Origin: Paralichthys olivaceus | Lineage: Eukaryota > Chordata > Actinopteri > Pleuronectiformes > Paralichthyidae | Assembly (NCBI RefSeq): GCF_024713975.1 | Contig: NC_091094.1 | Coordinates: forward strand, 24,824,501 to 24,888,500 | DNA length: 64,000 bases | Reading direction: 5' to 3' | Shown: positions 11,401-21,600 of the stretch, in pieces | How positions within the stretch are numbered: position 1 is the first letter of the stretch | Layout of the letters: each line of letters begins with the position of its first letter | Made by a program: the position numbers and the translations under genes | The notes under the pieces: model-generated | What the model saw: the letters and a program-made list of their open reading frames with translations, nothing else | Told to the model about the DNA's origin: nothing | Databases searched by the model: none

Positions 11401-14400
11401 CGAGGCTGCTGTCCTGTGTGCCAGCAGCGTCACCACTGCTTTTATTGCTGCACTGTCTCTAGGTCAGACATACACACAAAGTGCTGCAGAGAAACGAGTG
11501 GCCGAGTGGTAGATTGGATACCCATAATGCAACTGGCGGGCAGTAAAGTTTCTGAGCCTGGTGTGTTGTTTTTACATCTTCTATGTCAAGTCTTTGTCTG
11601 GTGCTTTGTCAGGTCTGGTGGTGGTGGCAGTGATCATTGGCTCCAGGAAAATGGGCATTAATCCTGATAACGTGGCCACGCCCATCGCGGCCAGCCTTGG
11701 AGATGTCATCACGCTGTCTGTGCTCGCTGGGGTCAGCAGCCTCCTCTTCTGTTACAGAGGTCAGAGGTCACACTTATCAGGGAAGCATTTGTGGATGAAG
11801 CCTAACTTGAACCATACACTGACAAAAAATAGTTTTTGAAAGATATTAGGAGCAAAAGATGATCAAAATTTATATAAGTGTGCCTCAGCAGTATTGGTGG
11901 TGCAGTGGTGATGCATCTCAGCCAGAAGATGGCAGCATCGTCCACATTTGATTTATGCAAAAGAGACAGCAGCAGTAAACACTCATTCATATCATGGTCA
12001 CCTTTTCTTTCTTTCTTTCTTTCTTAATCCCTGTTTGCATTAAACTCATCTGTACTGGTTTATTCTGTGTCGTCCTGCAGACATGTGGTACTTGTCTCCT
12101 GTGGTGTGTATCTTCTGGTTGCTCCTCATCCCAGCCTGGGTCATCATGGCCTGCCGCTCTCCTCCAGTCAGAGAGGTCCTAAAGTCCGGCTGGACGCCAG
12201 TCATGTTGGCCATGATTATCAGCAGGTGAGGTGACAGGCTGACAGCTGCAGCTTTAGACCAAGTGACCCACTGAGACTCAGTGAGACTCAGGTGCTGTGT
12301 TGTCGTCTCTTCAGTATTGGTGGTCTGATTCTGGATAACACAGTGAGTAATCCCAACTTTGAGGGCATGGCAGTGTTCACACCAGTCATCAATGGTGAGT
12401 AGATGATGAACAATAAGTATCAATATAGTATACTACAAATCTAAATGTATTCATTTATTCTTCATTTGAAAAGGGACTATATATATTAAAATACTTAACA
12501 CAAATAAAAAAAATATTAATACAAACGTTAACGCACCAGAGTTTGCTGCATAAGCTAATTTTCATAGGCCGTCACTTTGCCAGATGTTGATAGGCATCCC
12601 ACAGTAATAGAAAATTGTGCAATAATCATAATACAATAGGAACAATAGTTAAAAAGCACATAAATGCACAAGTACAGTGAAATTGAATTGTTTCTATCCC
12701 TTAAAATAATATCAGTGATGACATTGTCAGTTCTCAACAACATATATGATGGGGACTCTAACAGATTGTGGTAATCCATATCATTCATATAATGCTAGGA
12801 AGAAAATGCAGTTGCAGAGTGGGATTGTGCAGCACCCCTCTGGTAGTTCTTCTAAAATTAGATATTTTTGTATATGATGAGGATTTTTTACTTGTAAGTT
12901 GCTTGTTAGGTTACTTTATGGTTACTATTTGCACTGTATCACATTAAAAGTGTTATTATGTCATTTATTCAGCATTCATTTTGGACCAATACATCAAGTA
13001 AATGCTTGTTAGGCATTTCCCAGGAGAAGTTAGAACATCAACATGCAGATGGCGCTAGAGAGCAATGCATGAGATCACTTAAGTCAATTCAATTATAATA
13101 ATTATTATATTAGTCTGAAACTACAGCTATTATAGCAGGGATTTGACAAAACTGTGTGGGTATATCTCTGTTAAATACATTTCATCCAACTTTTCCTCCA
13201 CTTGTAACTTTTCTTTGCATCTGATTGGTTCCTACTGAACACGCAAGGAGAGATGCCAAGGAGGTGTTAGGATGCAAGGAGAGAGGAAACAAGGAAATAT
13301 TTTAGAGAAATTAAATGTCTTTTTAGTCTAAAGCTCCATCTCAGGCAACATCTGCTTCTGATCAGCACAGTGGAGTATTTACACATCATGTTGTTTATCT
13401 CATAGATTCTCATCAGAAATAAGAGTTTAGAGACGTCCCTCAACACTGAGGACTGGAGGGATTTTAAGGTCGACAAGGATTAGAGGAGCCACAAATTACT
13501 CACAATGTCAAATTGTACAAAATCTTTGCAGGAATGTATGATTCAGTGCTCAGTGGACATTTTGACAGACAGAATCCTCATTTCACAGGGCCATAGATAT
13601 AAATTAAGTGTGATAATAATGGTGGTTACTTTTGACTTAAATATATGTAGTTGTGAATACTGCCCCTTTCATTTAAGCTGAAACAACTAGTAACCTCTCC
13701 TTTCTTGGAAAAAAAATTTACACTGACATATTTTCCTACAGGGGTTTAGCTGAGCTGGGATTTGGGGTTATCGTGTTTAAGTAGTCTTAATATAAAGAAT
13801 GATAATTAAGCCTCAAAAGTACTTTCATTATTGTAAGAAAAACCCTAATGGCAACTGATGTCATGTGGAAATTGCTAAAGCGTGCAGGCGCCCATTAGCT
13901 AATCCCATTATTTATAAATCCTGGGGTCTCCACACAGTGATAGTGAATAAGTCACAGTGCTAAAGGCTAAGCTAAAGGCTCAGTTTATAAGCTCCGGGTC
14001 TGAAGTGTTAATCACAAGGAGGGAAAGTCTCCTCTCTGTCAGGATCCTCAGAGAGGCACATGGGGCCATATCTTCACAGACTGAAGTCTGTTGCCCACAC
14101 ATACTAAGTAGAGAGCCATAACAATGGTCTTTACATGAACCACAAGCCTGATCAGAATGCCAACTATGCATTCATCCGCTCCCGTTTCCGCAGCATCCCT
14201 GCCAGCCGCGGCGCTCCCAAAGACTCCTTTGCCATCCCAGTACAGGAAGTGCATTTGCATTTCTATTCAGCTCTCTCCCCTCCTGCCATGTTGACCAGAA
14301 ACACTCCCCCTGTTTTGCTCCAATGACCCATGTGCTCTAATCCTCTGCAAGCCAAAATGAAATCAGCCTGAAGGGAGGAGCAATATGCTACAATGAATAT

Positions 14401-15524
14401 AGCACAACAGCTTGATTGCCTTTTCCAGACATTCAGAGAAATGCATCCCACAGGAGCCTGTGAGTTAGGAATAACTGCTGAGTAGATTTCAAGTAAAATG
14501 ACTGTTTGGGCTGGTGAATTATTTTTCCTCTTACTGCTCAGCCAAGAGGCTCTCAGAGGAACAGAGAACAATGGCAGCAGTTGGACAACAGAACTGTCAG
14601 CCATTACAGATCTCTGGCAACACTTCCATAGATACATTCTCATGTCCATGCAGGTGTAGGGGGAAATCTGGTGGCCATCCAGGCCAGCAGGATGTCCACC
14701 TACCTCCACTACTGGGGTGTTCCTGGATCCCTTCCGTTAAAAAAGGGTGAGGACTGTCCTGGACCCTGTGATACCTTCTGCTCCTCAGGTCAGATGAAGA
14801 CACAGATACCTGGTTCAGAGGCTTGTCCAGAAATATAACTCTTTGTTATAAATTGTGCTTTTGTCTGGATCCTTTCTGTTTGTGACACTTGAGTTCAACA
14901 GCCTTTGTGATTCTGAAAATCAGAGGCAGACATTTATTGAAGACAATGTGGCAGCTTAAAAGATGATAAATAGGCTAGAATAAAGCTAAATAGTTATGTT
15001 GGGATATATTTCTAGTCTCTCTCTCTTTCCAATGAAAATTGGATTATTTGAATACAATTATTTGAATTGTGTTTACCCAGATGTCAACTCTCAATCAGCC
15101 AGAGTCCTGGTCCTCCTCCTCGTCCCAGGTCACCTCTTCTTCCTGTACACCATCCACCTCCTGCGGGGCGGCCATACTGCCATGACCTTCACCTTCATCA
15201 TGTGTTACCTGTCTGCTGCTCTGCTTCAGGTCAAATAACCTGATACGAAGCTGTTTTGTCATAAAGACTAATTTGACTTTTGTCTTTAATTCAGATAATC
15301 TGAGATATTCCAATTTGAAATCTGAATCGACTGTCATTATGCAGGTGGTGATTTTGCTTTACGTGGCCAGGCTGATGGTGCGCTGGCTGTGGCAGAGGGG
15401 ACTAGATCCAGACAATTTCTCCATCCCATACCTTACAGCTCTTGGTGACCTGTTGGGGACTGGCTTCTTGGCTCTGAGCTTCAGACTCATTCTGACACAC
15501 AGCTCATCTGGGGCTGGAGTTTGA
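5403..15524 (+). CDS. slc41a3: Solute carrier family 41 member 3 (MgtE-type Mg2+/cation transporter)
   Basis: SLC41 proteins are eukaryotic relatives of bacterial MgtE and move Mg2+ and similar divalent cations across membranes. Ten coding exons: 5403-5531, 9926-10033, 10265-10336, 11318-11462, 11613-11759, 12081-12225, 12315-12394, 14654-14788, 15081-15229 and 15345-15524, all with GT donors and AG acceptors and matching phases (1290 nt, 429 aa). Two MgtE-like repeats are clear: the first has [20 protein letters not shown] (59-78) and NPDN...SLGD (168-182); the second has [19 protein letters not shown] (276-294) and DPDN...LGD (391-405). Hydrophobic segments fill most of both repeats. The PC-x-TFC motif near 315 and the short C-terminus favour SLC41A3 over A1 or A2, as does the chst13-txnrd3 neighbourhood. 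Human SLC41A3 is about 507 aa, so the N-terminus here is short: the frame stays open upstream of the ATG to an acceptor before 5381, and an earlier exon may exist. Confidence 0.93.
7047..7082. repeat. (GT)n microsatellite
   Basis: About 18 GT units with one GC interruption, in slc41a3 intron 1. Confidence 0.9.
7784..8014 (+). CDS. Possible small orphan protein, 76 aa, inside slc41a3 intron 1
   Basis: An ATG in good context (AAAATGAGG, A at -3) opens 76 codons. The middle is a charged, helix-prone run ([12 protein letters not shown], about 19-30), followed by [20 protein letters not shown] (35-54) and a basic Ser/Arg-rich tail. The surrounding 7.4-8.0 kb is more GC-rich than the rest of the intron, and the host gene lies on the same strand. 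I do not recognise the protein. Another frame here is also open but is mostly Arg runs made by the same purine tract, which warns that composition alone could keep frames open. It could also be a non-coding alternative first exon. Confidence 0.22.
   Translation: MRKGLHGGEAHAGHLHSSEEKEREKEEKEWQHRRAEKKLLAFWMSLSHRTWTFFRPRDRPSFQRSTSAARLLKSEA
8021..8192. repeat. Interrupted (GT)n tracts
   Basis: Two GT-rich stretches, about 8021-8095 and 8150-8192, separated by unique sequence. Confidence 0.85.
8742..9150 (+). repeat. Diverged direct duplication, about 265 bp apart
   Basis: The block at about 8742-8880 recurs at about 9005-9150. Shared pieces in the same order include TTTCATGATC, CCATGGGTT, AGTAGCG, GAGTCAGACA and GGGATGTTTATGTAA or a close variant. 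Small indels separate the copies. Confidence 0.75.
10765..10800. repeat. Perfect 16-bp inverted repeat with 4-nt loop
   Basis: GTTTATCCTCTATTCA at 10765-10780 is followed by GTTT and then its exact reverse complement at 10785-10800. It lies in slc41a3 intron 3. The loop and arms are too short for a usual miRNA precursor. Confidence 0.95.
12005..12025. repeat. (TTTC)n microsatellite
   Basis: About five TTTC units in slc41a3 intron 5, upstream of exon 6. Confidence 0.85.
12395..14653 (+). other. slc41a3 intron 7, about 2.26 kb
   Basis: AT-rich and largely featureless. A 63-codon ATG frame at 14135-14326, less AT-rich than its surroundings, is the only open stretch that looks coding; it has no place in the SLC41 protein and is treated as a finding. 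Confidence 0.6.
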
Positions 15525-15878
15525 CACAGAAATGTTTTTTCTGTACATGCTGAGCGTACTGTTCCGTATATACAGTACCAGAAGCCCATTTGACTTCCTT
15601 CAACAAGGAAGGTGAGGAAGAAAGGCCACAGGATGAAAGTAAGGGCATTCTGTTATGCCTACTGATGGCATGGGATATTTTGAGCACAGAAAAATGCCCA
15701 TAAATTCCATTACACAAATGATCATGCTGTGAATAATTTATTTGGGCCAAATGAAATTGATTCCTTGCCGTATGATTATGTTTCCTACAGTTCAGGTGCA
15801 CAATTAGAACCACTGACTTTTTGCTCGTTTTAACAGCAGCCATTTTTAAATGAATAAGAGGGTTAACCCAGGTGTTAA

Positions 15879-16134
15879 AGGGATAGTTCACCCAAAGGTG
15901 AAAATTCCCTCATTATCTACTCAACACTATGTCGATGGAGGGGTGGGTGAAGTGGAGGCTTTTTTTAACACAAGTGGTCACCATTTACTTGAATTCTTTA
16001 GAATTCTGCTGCAACGCTATTTACCCCTGAAACTCCTAAAGTGTTTTGTGAACTCTAACACTGCACCCATCCCTGCATTGGCATGGTGGTGAGTAATTAA
16101 TGAGTAAATTTTCATTTTTCAGATAACTATCCCT
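15879..16134. mobile_element. MITE family A, TTAA-flanked, complete 256 bp copy
   Basis: Ends are AGGGATAGTTCACCC on the left and AACTATCCCT on the right, giving terminal inverted repeats of AGGGATAGTT. TTAA flanks both ends (15875-15878 and 16135-16138). A second, longer and less intact copy begins at about 63426 (AGGATAGTTCACCC) and shares internal blocks in inverted order. No transposase frame, so it is non-autonomous. The TTAA target site suggests a piggyBac-like mobiliser. Confidence 0.8.
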
Positions 16135-16143
16135 TTAATGTTA

Positions 16144-16281
16144 ACTAATCACATGACACACGGGTGTTACTAATCACATGACACACGGGTGTTACTAATC
16201 ACATGACACGCGGGTGTTACTAATCACATGACACACGGGTGTTACTAATGACACTAATGATGGTTCGTTAGTGTCATTAGT
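16144..16281. repeat. 25-bp minisatellite ending in a perfect 14-bp hairpin
   Basis: Four units of 25 bp start at 16144, 16169, 16194 and 16219, with one base changed in the third (CACG for CACA). The array runs into ACTAATGACACTAA (16244-16257), a 10-nt loop and its exact reverse complement at 16268-16281. The array starts 9 bases after the MITE's TTAA. Confidence 0.93.
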
Positions 16282-18063
16282 GTTAATTTCATGTCAAAAT
16301 GTCTGCTTCCCCCAGTTTGCACAAAGCCTGACACTTTACTACTGCACAGAGATGAGAGGGAAAAGGAGATTAACCAGAGGCTATAGGAGGCTGAGCTGAA
16401 CAAATACACACAGACAGTATTACACTTTGTAACCTTGTTTAGATAAGTGCAATATAAATAAAGTTATTATTATTATTACAACTACTAAATTTAGCTGTCG
16501 GTCATTACATAGTAACTGTTCAGATTCAATTTTGGAATAAAACATTTGTACACTATAACCATATATCTATAACCCAGAATACTGCCTAATTTTTCCCTTT
16601 AAATGTTTGGGATCCAAACTTGACCATTTTTATTGGAAAGACTCTTCTAGTTTAGCGCTCACTAACAGATGGCATAGCAGCTGGCGGGGGTAAATAAATA
16701 CTAATTTTCATCTGTCTGAACAGACTTTCATCGTCACGCAACAATTTAGTCTAAAAACGGAATAAGTCACTTCTGGTTGTTTTGATGCCAGTCTGGTTGC
16801 TCGTGAAATGTTTCTCATGCACATACAGACAGGGGGCAGAAGCTTTCCAAAATGATTGAGAGTTTATGAGGAGATCAAAGAGAAAAATTAATTGCAAAAA
16901 GAAAATATTCATTATCATTATAGTACAAATCTACTTATAGATTACACTGGATCAGGATCTGTTGATCAATGAATATTCTGTGTTTGACACGTGTGCAGGG
17001 ATCAAGGTAAACACATTGTGAGCGTCCCAAAGTTTGATGGGACGCAGAGCAGGAAATAAGGAGCAAGAGTGACAGAAAATAACAGACATCTTTTGAGCAC
17101 AGATGAGACTTTTGTTTGGACAGATTATATTATTTTGTGGTCATAATTAATCAACAAAATATAACTTACTTATAAGAATCGTTTTTCATGCTCAAAATAC
17201 GGGTTCACATCAAAAATGGAGTCACAGTTAATACAATGCAGAGGCTGCAAAAATAAAAGTCAACATGACCTGGTTCAACATAGAAAGATAAGCTAAGGAC
17301 AGTGTGGAGCTTGAATCAACACCCAGCTCGGCTCTGTAGAAAAAACTTTCATCTAAAATGGATACAACAGATACTGAAGAACCCACAGTATCATTAGCTG
17401 ATGAAACATCTGTACACCCATAGTCAGCTTTTAAAATGTTAGATGGCAAGTGATTGTATTAGGGCAATAATATTATAAAACTGAGTGTAAATGTGTATCA
17501 GCAGTTGCTGCACTGCCTGGAGGAATGTGAGGATTTTATTGTCTTTATTTTTTTGTAGATTTGTGCCTTTACACCGTGATAAGCCTTCAGTTTTCTGAGT
17601 TTGATGTTGCAAAACCTCTACTGGATATTATATTTTGTGCATCACAGTGCCACTTAATATATCCTGTCTTTTACTGTCTCTATGTTACTATATGTTCCAG
17701 ATGAAGACAGTACAGATATTTCTTCGTGCTATTTTTGAGTAGTAATGACTTGCTGAGCGTCTCCCTGTATGGGGCCTTTTCAACTGCTTGATATGCATGT
17801 TTAGACAGATGTTTGTAGTGATCTGAAAATAGCATCTACGGATGTTAAGATTCTTATTTTCACAGTGACATCAAGCTTGACTGGACTTTGTAGTGCCATC
17901 ACATTTGTACAAAAATTTAGAAGACATCTTTGCTGCCATGAATTGTCACTGAAATAAAACGATATGTAAGTCGTGACTGCTGTTCTTGATGGTTGCCTTC
18001 AAAAAGTATACAAATTTAAAACTCCAATATTAAAAGCAATGAGCAACTTTTTGCTGAAATGCA

Positions 18064-18069
18064 TTTATT
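18064..18069 (-). terminator. Probable chst13 poly(A) signal
   Basis: AATAAA on the minus strand, about 600 bases past the chst13 stop. Confidence 0.4.
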
Positions 18070-18674
18070 GGGAAATCATGAGAGAACTATATATGTATTT
18101 TGGTTACGAGGACTTTGTAGAGTCACAAATAACAATAAATAAAAACAGTATCACAGTCACAAAAAAGTCACAGTTACAAAAGTTGTCATTGTCTGTTGGA
18201 GTCAAAATAAGACCTGCAATTAAAGGCACGTACGTTCTGAGACATTCACTGTTCATGTGTGGTTTTAATACTTTCCTAATGTTACTGCACCTTATAGATA
18301 TTATACATTTGTTGTGCAAATTACACATTGGAAACAGCAGACAAGTAAAATGAAATGTAACCAAATACGAAGGGTGTTTCACACATTCAGAGAAAGAGAG
18401 CAACATCCACTCAGTCACTGTTTATAGTAAAAAAAATAATTGCCTTCATCAGGCAGAAACTTTCCTCTTGTGATGGAAGGTCCTCTCCCGCTCTGATCCT
18501 CTGTTCTTCAGCTTGATGTTCTTTTTGTAATAGAAGCTCTCATCTTTCTGGTGCTTCTTTCTTCTATAACAGTATTTACAGTGTCACTAATAGGAAAACA
18601 TCTCAAAAACAAACTGTACATTTCCAGGCTCCACACATTCAAGTGGAACCTTGTGGTTGAGTGATGCTCCAGCC

Positions 18675-21600
18675 TCATCTGAACTTGAGGTAGGCTGGTA
18701 CTGTGTAGTTGAAGAGCAGGAAGTCCATACGATAGAGGTTGTACAGTTTCTTCTGGTAAAAAGGGCTGATGTTCTGGAAGAACTGGGCGGCCATGTCTCC
18801 TGTAGTCCTGGTGCTCTTGGACGAGGCGGGGAAGCTGACCTGGTCCTCCACCCCAGCCAGCTGCAGGACGTAGCGGGAGTCCTGCTCCAGCGTCTCGTAT
18901 TTCCCCACCACGTCATAGTGGATGAGGCATGGGTGGCACAGGGAGTGCACCCGCTCCCAGTGCTCATTGAAGGGCTCCTCTCTTTGGGTGGCTGGGTCCA
19001 CGAGATAATACACAAACTCCTCGAACGAGACGTCATTTCCTCTCTCCAGAGCCTCCGGCTGTGGGTCAGCCCTGTGCCGCTGCACTATCTTTGTGCCGTA
19101 TCGTTTATGAAAAGCTGTGTTGTAGCTCCGTGTGAATTTGTTGCGATAGGCAGACACCAGCCGCTCGAAGGGCTCCCGTACGAAGACAAACTTCAGGTAC
19201 GTGCGCAGGCGCTGGTTTATCTGGGAGGTGGAGTACTCCGACAGGGTGCGGAGGTTTCCTGGCACGTGGGCCTCGTTGGCAGGGATGGCTAGGGGATCCC
19301 TGTTGGACCCTGCGACGCCTGTCAGAACCATGAGCACCCGCTTCCAGTTGGTGCACGCCACTTTGGGCACATAGCAGTAAAGTAAGCCATGCTGGTCATC
19401 CACAATGACGTGCTTCAGATCCTCTGGGATGAGGACCCTGCGTTTACGGGTGTAGGAGCTGCAGGCTTCCTCTAACAGCTCCCGTCGGCCATGATGGATC
19501 CCCTGTACCTCTGATTCAATCTGCAGGGAGAAGGAAGAGGAAGGACAATAAAACCTGAAGCAAACACCCAGAAGATTAACATTGCTCATTTTTAATTAGT
19601 TATAATAGTATAGTCCTGATAGATTACAATAAAGTTAACGTTAACAAAAAACTATTTTGATAATGCATGCATTCGGTTTCCCATGCAATGAAGATCTCCC
19701 CCTGACTACTGAATATGTTAATCAAAATAGTGTTGAACTAAGACATAAAAATAATGTCAGTTAAGGATTAGTCTATACAGAGAAGGAATTTAAAAGCAAT
19801 TATTTTATTAATTGGTTAATCGTTATTTTTAATTGCTAAATTAAAATATGAAAATATAATGTTTTATATTGTTGTCAATTGAACATCTTTGGGACTGAGT
19901 CTGACAGAAAAAATAAATATAAAATGAACCCCAAGTTTAAATCCTGAAATAAATTTAGTGGATTAGATGGCAGCTATAGATGCCAGTGTGCCCTGCTGGA
20001 TTTAAGCATCAGAGAATTTGGCCCAGCTATTTTAGACACATACAGTAGTAGTACTGTACAAGTCACCAACATTATCTGTTGGTCAAAATGTGAATGCACT
20101 TCAACCATAGCTAGCCAAACAGTCAGACTTTTCCTTTGTGATATTTAGTTATAATTACAAGGAAAAAAGCTAAATGCCCAAAAAGGCCTTGGCAGATTAT
20201 GTCAGTGCATTAATCCAGCCTTGTGTCGACTGAGCACAGCCAGTGAGCATCCTGTCCTCAGTAACGCCATTCGAACAGTATCATCTGCCAGGTCAAAAAT
20301 CTTTTCGCTCTCATAGAGGAAAAAACTAACCAGAATGTATAACGTATTGCCAACTGGATCAGACAGCCTTAACCCAGGCCTATATAAATTCTCTGAGTGT
20401 GAGAAAAAATATTCTCAGATGCTTCTCCTCTAGAGGTCTCAATCACAGTCCATCCCATGGTTCATCCACTGCTGTCTGCATTCAGACTTAATAAAATCAC
20501 AGGTCAGCCAGTTCAGCTTGGCCTCCTCATAGAGCAAACGCCTTATTTGCTGCTTTCATTTAATCAGCCGCTGCAGCGGTCGAGCCCTGAGCCTCTCAGT
20601 TTGAGTCGGAGCCTGACGCTATGTGTGGCTCTGTGTGTTTACTGGCAGACATCAAAAGCCTCAACTCCTCCTCGCAGCAGAAATTTGTACAAGGCCGTCT
20701 CTCCACCTCCGACTTGAATCTCTTCATGTGAGCCACTACATGATTTTACACTTTTCTGATATTCAAATAGCCTCCGGGATGCACCACAAGACAACATGTC
20801 TTTCAAAAAGAAAACCAAAGTCTTCTTAGTTGTGTTGGGTAAACATGCAAATTGCCCACATGGTTTAATATATTGAAGTCAAGATTCAAGTAACCAAATT
20901 CATAAATTCTGGTTTTAACCAGTAGCGACTGTATTTGCTCTTTAGGGCCTGTTATCTCCCTTGATCAAAACCGCATAATTAGATATTAAGAAATAAAATA
21001 ACTATGTGAAATGAGTAAGGGGCCATTTACCTGCAGGGAATATCCAGACAACTCTGCAACCCAAGTACTACAGCACATTTTAGCATCTTTCAGCTCACTG
21101 TGTTATAGGTTCTATGACCGACAAACTTACTGATTCCTTGATTTTCACAGCTCTCATCAACACTGTTTTCAGCAGCAGCCGGATTTAACATACCAAGTAA
21201 AACCTTTCAATTTGATTAAAGTCCAAATAAATAGAGAAAATTGTACTCAAGTAAAGGAACACATTATCCTTCTTAGAGTAAAAGTAAGTACTGGCTTTTG
21301 AATATAGTAAACACTTTGTTGTCACATTAATCAATGGCTGAGTCTCGGCCTCTTCTGAATCCATTTCAGATGTTTCTTCTTCACTTGTGATGCAGCCGCA
21401 AAAGGCGGGGTCTAATGTTCTAATGAACTGTTGGGTCTCTCTATATTTAATATGATTTTAAGGTCCTGACCTTCTATGTAAAGTGCCTTGAGATAATGTA
21501 TATTATGATTTGGCGCTATACAAATAAAATTGAATTGAATTGAATGTTCCCTGCCCACTCTGATTGGATCAATGGACCAATGCCCATGTCTTTGTTAATA

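Larger units (their letters stand above)
15525..18674. other. Gap between the converging 3' ends of slc41a3 and chst13
   Basis: It holds both 3' UTRs. AATAAA on the + strand occurs at 16457, 16536 and 17953 and could serve slc41a3; TTTATT at 18064-18069 reads AATAAA on the minus strand and could serve chst13. A TTAA-flanked MITE, a minisatellite and a hairpin occupy 15875-16281. A retroposon-like tail with an ATTATT run lies at about 16430-16480. Confidence 0.6.

Noticed and set aside
11490..11530. tRNA-like A-box (TGGCCGAGTGGTAGATTGG) in slc41a3 intron 4
   Set aside because: No matching B-box or cloverleaf follows; at best a short SINE remnant.
16144..16243. CRISPR-like array
   Set aside because: Direct 25-bp tandem units without spacers in a vertebrate genome; a minisatellite.
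18651..19292. 213-codon + strand frame
   Set aside because: Antisense shadow of chst13 exon 3; the minus strand carries both PAPS-binding motifs.
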